The translations under genes and the position numbers were made by a program. Of a stretch of DNA of 64,000 nt, positions 34,243 to 44,215 are shown in pieces. The stretch's first letter is position 1. Each line of letters begins with the position of its first letter. The notes beneath the pieces are model-generated. The model did no database searches and was not told the DNA's origin. It saw only the letters and a list, made by a program, of their open reading frames with translations. Origin of the DNA: Lepidodermella squamata (lineage: Eukaryota > Gastrotricha). The stretch is taken from assembly GCA_047495785.1 (NCBI GenBank), contig JBLDXI010000046.1:930001-994000 (forward strand), given 5' to 3'.

Positions 34243-34484
34243 GAGCGATTGCTTCGAAAAAAGCTAGAATCGAACCTAAGTCTTTTGACGAGAAGCGGCT
34301 AATTAACATGCGAATGCACCAGTTAGCATCTACGATTTTTTATCCTAAAATGTCTGATGGCAATTGATTTGTAGCGATACAGATTTCACCGCGTCTGCGA
34401 AGTTGGCGTAAAGCCACTAGTGAGAAGCGTCTCGGGTTCAAATCCCGATTGCGGCAGTGCGATTTTTACTCGAAGCAATCGCTC
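34243..34484. repeat. Foldback of two tRNA-like sequences facing each other
   Basis: Exact 15-bp inverted repeats (GAGCGATTGCTTCGA at 34243-34257, complement at 34470-34484) bound two tRNA-like halves. On the plus strand, TCGGGTTCAAATCCCGA (near 34430-34446) forms a perfect five-pair T arm with a consensus B box. On the minus strand, GGTTCGATTCTAGC (near 34264-34277) is a B box with an A-box-like TGCTAACTGG 40 bases upstream. Neither folds into a full tRNA. This is probably a pair of tRNA-derived SINE units. Confidence 0.5.
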
Positions 34485-34840
34485 ACAAAAGATACTTGGA
34501 TGCGAGAAAAAAGAACGGGCGAGTTTTTGAACGGGTCTTTGTCTTGATTTGTCGTAGTTTTTTAGTGTTGCATACAAGGATACTGAAAAAATATTGGAGG
34601 AAGGACATAGCGAAAATGCGTAAGAATTTGCGTGGAATACCTACGATTGCCGAAAAAAGTATCATTATGAGTCGTCGAGAAAATCAAATGTGAATATAAA
34701 AACTGTAGCGATCACCACTTCTCGATTTTATCAAAGCTTTTATTGGCCAAAATAACTGACTAAACAAACTAAAAGATGAAAAATAATTCACACAATTCAC
34801 TGCAATAGGGATTGCTTAATAGGAATCAAACGACCAAATT

Positions 34841-36155
34841 CATGTTACATATAAGTGGTATCGCGATAAATAACAATAACATTAATGAAAATACGGGCGA
34901 ATAGCCACGTATTGGGACGCGTGATGCGATCGTAACGGGCGAAACGCGTGCCTAAATACTAAATAATAATGATTTATTACGATTTAACCTTGCATCCCGC
35001 ATCAAGTGCGGGAAGGTGCGGCTTGCATTCTGTGTGATCGGACGCGTAAAACGGTCACAATAATCGGGCGAAATTCCACGTACTAAGACGCGTGTCTTAA
35101 TACAGTGACAACAAAAAAAAGCGCATGGTGGGAGCGATATTATGATGTTTTCTTAAATTTCAAGCACGTGCGTGATGAGGCTATTTTTAGCTAAACAACG
35201 GACCAGAATGATGCTGTTTTCGAGAGCTCAACAAATAGCTACCGTAATCCGGTACAACTTTGAACAGTTTAAGTTTGAACATTTCACGAAAATCAGCTTT
35301 TCTCTGAAGCCATGGGGATCTACCACTTAGGAATTTTACTGAATATAGATATCGTTGAGATCTAACATTTTGCTAGGTTTCATCGCCATAGTCCCCACGG
35401 TCTCTGCCTTAAAAATTCTTGAAAAAACAGCGTTTTCGGTCTACTTTGAAGTGCTGCCCTGCGATAACCGTAGCAGATATCCGCGCGGTCCAAATTGGCG
35501 AATCGAAGCAAATACCTTTCTGAAGAAGTAGCCAAAAAGGCACGCCCATCTATAGAGAGGTTTTCGCGGGGAATGCGCTCAAAGTTGCAAGGGTAGCCGG
35601 TACAACTTTGAACACCAGTACAACTTTGAACACGATAGAAATGCATTATTTTGACTTTGAGGAGAATGTTTCAAGTATTATCCAGTCATTTTTCGCATTT
35701 ACTGTCGAGCATAGAGAACGTAGTGATCGAAGAGGACACTTCCTATCTCGTAATGGCAACGAATTAATTTTAAATACGGAGAAACAACTAGAAATCAAAC
35801 AACTTATTGCATGTTACATTCAAGTGGTATCGCTATGAATGGCAAAATCGATAATGAAATTATGGGCGGATCGCCACGTATTAAAACGCGTGCCTAAATG
35901 CTAAATAATAACAATTTACTACGATTGAACTTTGCATCCCATACCAAGTGCGCGAAGGTGTGGGGTGCTTTCTGTGAGATAGGACGCGCACAATGGTCGC
36001 AATAATAAGGGCGAAACGCCACGCATTTAAACGCGTGCCTAACTACAGTGTGAACCAAACAATCCACATGGTGGGAGCGATGTGATATTTTCTCAAATTT
36101 CAAGCACGTGCGATATGAGGCTGTTTTTTAGCTAGGCAACGGACCGGAATGATGT
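34841..36155. repeat. Direct repeats of about 350 bp flanking a 0.6-kb core
   Basis: 34841-35218 and 35808-36155 are diverged direct copies sharing CATGTTACAT, AAGTGGTATCGC, CGCGTGCCTAAATACTAAAT, AGCACGTGCG and CAACGGACC. Between them, GGTACAACTTTGAACA recurs at about 35251, 35600 and 35617. The layout is like a short element with long direct terminal repeats, or two copies of one repeat with an insert. No reverse transcriptase or integrase is visible. Confidence 0.6.
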
Positions 36156-36328
36156 TTTTAGCATTCCGGAAAAGTTCTTTTGGAATTTGTGGGAAAGGAA
36201 AGTTTTTCTCCAAGAATTTTAGAAACAATTAAAAATCGAAAAAATTACAATGGTCGGATAGGGCGATGAGTGAATAAAAGTAAAGGTCGCCTGCCCGCTT
36301 TTTCACGTTTTGGTGTGAATTTATTTAC

Positions 36329-37183
36329 TACACCTTTTTTACTTTGCAATTTCATTATTTTTATTAAAGAAAAACGCGTTTATTTTTTCATGATTATCAG
36401 CGTATTCATTTTATTCATTTTCTTGCTTTTTTCTACCTAAGGATTTACTCGATCTTCGAAGGTTCGCTGTATGCGAATACGAAACCCAAATGGGATGAAT
36501 TATATATCAAATTGAAGCTAGAGATCTGATCTATCTAGCTGTGAAATTAGAATACTGGATGCCATTTTGTTCTTGAAGGTATTCAACGTTTTAGCCGACT
36601 GGTTGATTCGAAAGTTTCTTCTGATTTTACCTTCAATGATGTTTATTTTTCAACAAATAACTACTAAGGAACTATTCTATTACTTAGTCTTCGCTAATTT
36701 CATCATTTCATGATGATACCAAAGCAATATTTGTGAAAACTACCTCAGCACCCGCGTAAGCTATTGCCCAAAATGCTACTAAAGCCAAATTTTTTGAGTT
36801 TCTATCGCTTCTACTCGAGATATCACCTTCGCCTGATTGTTCTAATCCTTTTTGGGGAGGAGGGAGGGGCCTTATACCTATAAAATATAAAAATTACCCA
36901 AGGAAAACATCTTTGCAGTTCATTCTACTTACTCCTTAGTTTCTGCGAAAGAAATAATGATTTTGTCGATCTGATCGCATATTTTAAAAGATTATATATC
37001 TAGCTTCAATTTGATATATAATTCATCCCATTCGGGTTTCGTATTCGCATACAGCGAACCTTCGAAGATCGAGTAAATCCTTAGGTAGAAAAAAGTAAGA
37101 ACATGAATACGCTGATAATCATGAAAAAATAAACGCGTGTTTCTTTAATAAAAATAATGAAATTGCAAAGTAAAAAAGGTGTA
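36329..37183. mobile_element. Foldback element with about 195-bp inverted arms
   Basis: The left arm 36329-36531 and the right arm 36991-37183 are near-identical reverse complements (TACACCTTTTTTACTTTGCA, CATGATTATCAGCGTATTCA, GATCTTCGAAGGTTCGCTGT). The central 460 bases are non-coding. The near identity of the arms indicates recent origin or active correction. Confidence 0.85.
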
Positions 37184-37324
37184 TAGAAAGATTTACTTTC
37201 CGATCTGAATAGAGTTGACTATGGTGACATCGTTCCGCCTGCTGACATCATTTATGGTGCGGGATCTTGCACGCCGTCCCGCTTGTCACATGGAGTAATA
37301 CCGAGTAATGGAGTAAAAAGTAAA

Positions 37325-37934
37325 AAGCATTGAGGTTCCACTATACGGTAAAAAGACCGCCTAATAAACGTGGCCAGGCGTGGAGATCTAATCACTCTTA
37401 GCAACAGTTGCTAAGATTTGGCGGTGTTTTTTTTTAATTTCACAGTTGAGCGATTGCGTCAGAGAGCGTTGTGAGCCATAAGAGCTCAAGAGACCCGAGC
37501 TTTTTCGACCTTCATCTGACGCAAAGTTTCACCGTGATCTCGACACTTGGATTTGGTCGCCGTTCGCATTGACGCGAAATTGCCTAGCTTTATTATCACA
37601 GTTCCTGAGCTTATCATAGCGCGACTTCCGCGCCAGAACAGTGTGCCGGAAATAGAAACAAATGGCGTAATGCATTTGATGCGCAGAAAAAAACTGGCGT
37701 TCACCATTTTTTCTAGCGATCAGGCACGCGACTGACGTGGCGAAGATGCAAAAAGTTAGTTTTACGCCATTTGTTGCTATTTCCGGCACACTGTTCTGGC
37801 GTGGAAGTCGCGATAGCATAGCATGCATCTCACCAGTCAAAGTATCTTATACTACATAGATTCAAAATCACAAGTCAAAATAATACATTTCCAAGTTCAG
37901 ACGTGGAGCATTTTTAAGCTCTAATATAGATTTT
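37325..37934. repeat. 3' flank of the duplicated segment, copy 2
   Basis: Homologous to 24756-25211, with a 193-bp MITE inserted at 37620. It lies directly downstream of the stop codon of copy 2. Confidence 0.8.
37620..37812. mobile_element. 193-bp MITE with about 50-bp TIRs and a 4-bp target duplication
   Basis: The left end CGCGACTTCCGCGCCAGAAC and beyond (AGTGTGCCGGAAATAG, ATGGCGTAA) is mirrored at the right end (TTACGCCAT, CTATTTCCGGCACACT, GGAAGTCGCG). ATAG flanks both sides (37616-37619 and 37813-37816). Copy 1 of the duplication has the uninterrupted target, so insertion after duplication is directly supported. Confidence 0.9.
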
Positions 37935-38461
37935 TCAGCGAATAGCATCCTCGGCCGCGTAGCATTTATTCGGCGCGTCGTATCGCCTTAACGTGACCTG
38001 TTGCTCGAGATAAAGAATGAATCAAGCTTATTTTGATCGAGCGGACCCACCTCCCCGGTTCGACATCCAAAGCCTTGACCAGTGCGTCGGCAATCGGAGA
38101 AGCTGCCATTCTTGAAGCAGCTAGCGTAGGACTAATGTGGAATATATTCAAGATATACTAGGACATATCTGTAGACTCGAAGGAAAACCCACATAGCCGT
38201 ACTTGTGTTGGCACATCAACCAATTTCGGCCGAAATACTTGTAGCCGTTGAAAGTTTCGACCTGAAACATGACATCAATAAAGAATTTTTAAAAGTGATT
38301 AAATGCGAAGCCACAACTCACAACTTGTTCGTCGCCGGAGCATTGGTTCCTCATTTCACCGGAAATGCATCGAAAGACATTCGCATTCGTCTTGAGTGCG
38401 CATTTAAGTACAGTCTACGCGACAATTTTTGACATTTATGACAGTAACAGATGATGCTACT

Positions 38462-40870
38462 CGTTCGTGGCGCGGAAGAACCCGCACTTAGGTGATTTTT
38501 TGCCTTGAACTGTACTGCGCGGAGTACAGCCCCGAACACTGTACTGGGGAGTACAGCAATTACGAGCTGTACTCCCCAGTACGGTATATGGACTGTACGC
38601 CGAGTACAGCCTATGGAAGGGCTGTACTACCCAGTACAGCAATTCAGACTGTACTACCCTGTATACAGCAATTAGACCGTACGATGCCAAGTACAGCCAT
38701 TGACCGTACTGCCAAGTACAGTACTTCAGACTGTACTGCTCAGTACAGCTATCGTACAGCATAGCTATATGGGATTTAACAATTTGTTACTCGGATGGCG
38801 CGCGATATGAAAACGCATCTCTGTTTGAGAGAGTACTTGAATCGCAGCAAGTGGGCATGTGCCGTAAAATGAAAATAAGGACTTCGAAATTTTAAAATGT
38901 CCCGCTCCAACCAGACAACTCCTAGCTTACAGTGAAGCAAACCACCAATACTGATTTATTCTTTAAATCAATCATGTACCCCAAATCCCATATGCCACCC
39001 ACTATTTCACAAAGTATAATGCGATTAACAAAACGCAAAATGGCTCGAAGGCTGAACTCGGGTGTGTTTTGCGGGCAATTTTCCGTGACAGGTAATCTTT
39101 GCTTCGAGTTCTAACTATGACAGACGAATAGAGCTCCTCGTTTTTATGATTGCGGATTTATTTGTTGCCATCGGCCGCCGCCTCCGTTAAGCGGTTTTGG
39201 AGCGTCAAAACGCCAAAATTGCGCGATTTTGAGGCCAATTTTCGATGGTAGTTAAACTTTGCTTCGGGTTCTATTCAATAAAGACAAATAGAGCACCCTT
39301 GCTCCAATAACCCCGTAAGCTCTTGTGCGTCAGTCCGTCAATGTTAGGCGGTTGTGACGCGTCAAAAACGCCGAAAGCGCGACCCTGCCGTTGTACGTCT
39401 GCGATGACTCGGGCTAGTGTCGGAAATTTCGTGTCTACGTGAGGTGGCGTGCCTCTACAGCGGGCCTTTACATTCTCTCTTATGTCTGCTCGACAACGTG
39501 TGCCACGGCAGCCAGTACACCCTGCCAGATTGGGAAGAGGCAGGGGCCGTGGGCCGTGCCGATTTCGGGCAAGCCGTGTGGTGCGGTGCCGTCACAGCGT
39601 CTCTATTGAAGAGACAATTTTGCCAAGATTATCGTGCGTTGGATGCGCCAGGTGTTGGAGGCTCAACATCTCCTACCGAACAACCAGTGCGACTCTCGTG
39701 AGCCGACGTTCCAGAATCGATTCACTCCGCGTGCAGGAGGCCCGCTGGGACAAGCGGAAGGTATAATGTGAAAACTGCCAAATAGTGCGTTCACCAACTA
39801 TTTCGGAGACTGACCGCTTCGGAGTGCGGGGTACAACCTTCGGAGAGAAATAGCAAAACTTCAGCGGCCTTACCAGTGGCATTTTCTACGCTCGCGCGCA
39901 GCGTGACGACCGGAGTATCTATTGCTTACGACCGAAAATTGGCCGCGCGCTCACACACCACGCTCCTATGGCTCCTACTTGGGGTCAATGCAATTTTTTC
40001 CATTTTACCTAAATTCTCCAACTTTCTGCTCAATGAGACGCAACTTCTGATGAGGATAAAAAGACGTGACCTAAAATGAACTAAATTTCAACGCTCGCAG
40101 TTCACCAGCTTCGTTATATGTGTGCGCCGTGCACACAACTTTTACAAATGACAAATTAACCTCACCTTCCTGACCACCGTTCGAAGTCTATATGCTCTGT
40201 CCTGGGTTTAATCCTCTCCAACCTAAATATTGTGGTTAGTTGTCACATGCGAAGCAAGGACTGAGTGAAAAGCATTTTGGTTGTTCGACCGCGCGCCCGG
40301 AGGGTGTAACCGGTGAAAAATCGGGAATCATGCACCGCCGCGACTGTGTCAACTTACTCACTCCTTATTATACGCAATCATTAATACTTACAATTAAGTC
40401 ACGGGGTTGCGTACTTGTATAGCGTATTGCCAATATCAGATTTTCCAATTAATAGCAATCGAGCGCAGTGAAAGAAATCGCGCTGAAATGGAATCTTTAC
40501 AAAAAAAGCGAAGAAATTTCTAAAACACGCTATTTACAGCCTGATATGAGTGTACCTATAATATTATAATATAGTACGGTGGATGTTACTGTAAACTGCA
40601 AGTACAGTGATCGAGGCTGTACTTCGTGTACAGTAATCAAGGCTGTACTTCGAGTACAGTCATCAAGGCTGTACTGCGGTCTACAGTCTCCCATACAGCT
40701 GTACTTCCGTGTACAGCCTGATGAGCTGTATTTCCGGTACAGCCACCAAAAGACTGTACAATAAAAGTATAGCCCAGGACTGTACCGGAGAGTACAGCCG
40801 GGTGTTATACTGTACTAGCCAGTACAGACACTTTTTTGCCTGAAGTGCGGGTTCTTCCGCGCCACGAACG
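38462..40870. mobile_element. 2.4-kb DNA transposon with 28-bp TIRs and GTAC-palindrome arrays
   Basis: The terminal repeats CGTTCGTGGCGCGGAAGAAC(CCGCACTT) are exact inverted copies, with TACT on both sides (38458-38461, 40871-40874). The empty site is present in copy 1 at about 25732-25742. Both ends carry about 250-bp arrays of CTGTAC / GTACAG units in both orientations (38508-38765 and 40575-40828). The interior is GC-richer, with a diverged direct duplication of about 145 bp near 39087-39385 sharing CTTTGCTTCGRGTTCTA. The longest frames (about 95-105 codons at 39417-39766) match no transposase that I know, so it is probably non-autonomous. Confidence 0.88.
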
Positions 40871-40890
40871 TACTCACCCCGCGATTGCAA

Positions 40891-42221
40891 ATCTTCAATT
40901 TTACCCAGCAAAAGGCTGGTTGGTGCTGGACGTGAGCTGGACGAAGCTGGGTTGTGCTGGGTTGTGCCTGAAAAAAGTGTGCTGGACACGCGATTTGCTA
41001 TCCAGCACCTACTCGAAAATCATCCAGCACGAAGTCGTGTTACACACCTCATTCATCCAGCACGGTCCTGAAAATGGACTCGAACAGCTAACAAAAATTG
41101 ACAAAGTCGTGTGCGCGTGCTGGACTATAGTTCCAAGCAGGCAGAGTCAACATTTCTGAGAATCAGGTGTGACACAAAAAAATACGAATGGAGTTTCGAT
41201 TTTGTACGCCAATTTGACTCACTTTGCACGCAAGTTCAGCGCGAACCAAGTATCGCCGGTCAATAAATCTTATATCGGCGGATAGCCCTCTAAATTCTGT
41301 ACAAACTATCAGCGGCCGCTGGCCAAGTTCGCCGCCGATCGTGTCGATGTCGGCTTCGGAAATCGCGATTTTGGCCTTGGCCGCACGCCAATTTGACTCA
41401 CTTTGCACGCAAGTTCAGCGCGAACCAAGTATCGCCGGTCAATAAATCTTATATCGGCGGATAGCCCTCTAAATTCTGTACAAACTATCAGCGGCCGCTG
41501 GCCAAGTTCGCCGCCGATCGCGTCGATGTCGGCTTCGGAAATCGCGATTTTGGCCTTGGCCGCACGCCAATTTGACTCACTTTGCACGCAAGTTCAGCGC
41601 GAACCAAGTATCGCCGGTCAATAAATCTTATATCGGCGGATAGCCCTCTAAATTCTGTACAAACTATCAGCGGCCGCTGGCCAAGTTCGCCGCCGATCGC
41701 GTCGATGTCGGCTTCGGAAATCGCGATTTTGGCCTTGGCCGCACGCCAATTTGACTCACTTTGCACGCAAGTTCAGCGCGAACCAAGTATCGCCGGTCAA
41801 TAAATCTTATATCGGCGGATAGCCCTCTAAATTCTGTACAAACTATCAGCGGCCGCTGGCCAAGTTCGCCGCCGATCGTGTCGATGTCGGCTTCGGAAAT
41901 CGCGATTTTGGCCTATATTCAAAAGCCGTCACATTTGATACAGTGAATCCGGTGGCGTAGAGGGTTTGCCGCCACATGTGCTGGATGGGTGCCGAGATCG
42001 GGTCACAGAACCGCCACCTCGTTTTTCGCTTTCAATTAGGCCTTTTCCTGCACTGTCCAGCACTGGTGCTTTTAGTGCTGGATTCAGTGCTGGATGCGTG
42101 CCGGTCATGGCTAGGGACTGGTGCTGGATAATGGTGCTGGATAAATCGCACGCGTGCTGGATAGTGCGAAAAATTAGTGCTGGTTAGGTGCTGAAATTCG
42201 TGCTGGATACAATTGGAATTA
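40891..42221. mobile_element. 1.33-kb element with CCAGCAC subterminal arrays and a satellite core
   Basis: Relative to copy 1 this is a clean insertion between GATTGCAA and AGGTTGGTCGAGC. Imperfect terminal repeats are visible (TTCAATTTTACCCAGCA at the left, TGCTGGATACAATTGGAA at the right). Each end carries many TCCAGCAC / GTGCTGGA units (40914-41130 and 41980-42215). The middle is a 179-bp tandem array. No transposase is seen, and the target duplication is not clear. Confidence 0.8.
41206..41914. repeat. 179-bp tandem repeat, four units
   Basis: CGCCAATTTGACTCACTTTG begins units at 41208, 41387, 41566 and 41745. The units are almost identical; one of the few differences is GATCGTGTC versus GATCGCGTC. 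Each has an internal GCGGCCGC. The period is not a multiple of three, so the short frames in each unit cannot form one protein. The near identity implies recent amplification or strong homogenisation. Confidence 0.92.
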
Positions 42222-44215
42222 GGTTGGTCGAGCGTCTTTGACACGGGTAGAGCGTATTCGTCGCTCAGACACTTCAAGCGACAACCCAACAATTCTTGCG
42301 TTAACTTATTCACGCAGCGATAGAATGACGGATCTGAAATACAATAGATTTCAGATAATTTTACCAATACCAGTACGATGCACTAACCCTTGATGCATTT
42401 ACTGGGGCTTCGACAGGCGACCAAAGTCCCATTCGAATAGCAACTTAGTCCAGCGCCAGAGTTGGGGTTGCGGCAGGCATTCAGCGATTCATTGAGGCGT
42501 CCATACGGGAAACTGAACCCGGAATACGTCTGCTGTTGCGTCCAGGCATCGCACGGTGCGTTATTAGCTGCGGTTGTCTTAATCGCAGTGCCCTCGTAGT
42601 CGTAGCTCGTCGACGTGAATGTGCACTCTTTATCGAGGGTGCTGGCTTTAACCCCAGGGCAAGTCGCAAAGGCGATACGTTTGAATCCGTTGCCTGATTC
42701 TTCTTTCAGCGATTCGAAGTGCACCAATGCCTGGCTTTTGTCTGTAACAAAAACTCGCCCACTACTGACACCGCAAGAACAGAACCTGGCAAAATCGAAA
42801 ATCAATTATAGGGATAACACACACAAGATAAGTGAAAATGACCCACTTGAATCCTGGATAGCCTTCAGAGCCAAGGTCGCGGATCCAGACGCCATCTCCG
42901 CAGATCAAGTTACCAGGCGCGAATGGGCTGCTGTCTTCGCATTTCATGCCAGGTTTCGCCTCGAATCCGAATATCAAACCACTGGTGTTAGCCTACAATA
43001 TTTTAGAGTAATTTTTAAAGGGTTGTCTAATACATCAGCCACAGATACCGTTGAAACAAGCGAAGAGCAAGTATCGCCAGCGGAGTACTGGCCTGGGAAG
43101 CCGGGTGACGTTATGGTAGCCGTTTGACAGGGCGTAACATAGACAGGACCTCCACAGCGGCTTGGTGTAGGTTTCGCTGGCGCGAGCGTTTCGCATGTCG
43201 GGCCACCAAAGCCACGAGGACAACGGCATTCCGAGCACTGCTTGGCTGGATCCGGGAAACCGCCATTGCTGCAAATCGTTTGATTACAAGCCGGATATTG
43301 GCCTTCGGATCCACCGAAAAATTATAATAGATAATAGATAATCATCATCGAATTTAAATCTCACCAAAACATTGATAGAACTGGTTCAGCTTAAGAATAT
43401 CCAAATGGGACAAGTACATCTGTTGGCCCAGCGTCATGGAGTATCGCAAGTCGAGGGTTTCGTATAGTCGCTGGCCAGAGGGACTAAACGGCGCCATGGA
43501 CGTTAGTGCATCATAGTCGAAAGGGCCTGTATTGTACATCACGGGTGGCCACGCGATCGCATCCTGGCTGATGATTGAAATTGAGTGAATCAGCAATGTT
43601 TAAAATTTTTTTGGAAACATACTATAAGATATAGCTCGTATCGATCATTTTTACAAAGTTGTCACGGTCTGGCCGTGAGATTTCGTACCTCAAGCCCAGA
43701 GTATACATCAGGAATTCCAAAAACTTCCACTTCTAAAATGAGAGCGAAAACAAAAAAACAAGGACTGAAAGAAACTGGTGATGACACAATTCAAATTTAA
43801 CTGACGCAAGTAACTTAGGGACTTTTCAAACAAATTGTATCAGCGATGTTGGTCACGAGCCCACTTTTTCCTTTTTCTCCAGTTCATGAGCAGCAGCCTA
43901 TGAGTCAGCAGAAAAAATTGATAAGATTGTCCTGACGCTGCATAGGAAAAGAGCAATAAGCATAAAATGTAAAAAATGAATAGGCACAAAAATGGGCACG
44001 TGACCAGCATCACTAACACTAGTGTAATTTGCTTTGAAAAAAATGGAAATGCAAAAGAAAACATGTGAATGAAAAAACTTCATTTTAATCAAAACGTACC
44101 GTTAGGCGAACGTCCTCGACAGCGTGTATCGTCTTTGTCCATTGATTGAAATTCAGCAAACCCCAAATTTTTGCTGTAATCGATGGCTCTCTTATACTGT
44201 TTCCGCTGTAATCGC

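Larger units (their letters stand above)
37935..43732 (-). pseudogene. Astacin-like / EGF / CUB / kringle protein, copy 2 (split by two transposons)
   Basis: Exons matching copy 1: 43732-43623, 43567-43365, 43302-43034, 42992-42847, 42785-42388, 42333-42222 continued at 40890-40878, 38414-38325, 38261-38193, 38131-38051, 37997-37935. Splice sites are kept. The zinc motif reads EFLMYTLGLRY before RPDRD, again without histidines. The CUB tryptophan mutated to a stop in copy 1 is intact here (GDGVWIRDLGSEGYPGFK). The kringle is almost identical to copy 1. A 1.33-kb element splits the sixth exon after the codons for KTLDQP, and a 2.4-kb element sits in the next intron. Unless the first element is removed from the RNA, the cysteine-rich tail is lost. 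Upstream exons are unresolved. Confidence 0.75.

Noticed and set aside
39417-39766. Overlapping 94-105 codon frames inside the 2.4-kb transposon as a transposase
   Set aside because: Too short, in two competing frames, and with no DDE/D-type or zinc-finger signature visible.
38500-40830. CRISPR-like array in the CTGTAC/GTACAG repeats
   Set aside because: Units are very short palindromes with irregular spacing in alternating orientation at transposon ends, in an animal genome; no direct repeat-spacer structure.
41163-41946. Repeated 73-92 codon open frames on both strands in the satellite
   Set aside because: They recur with the 179-bp period, which is not a multiple of three. They reflect a stop-poor repeat unit, not a protein.
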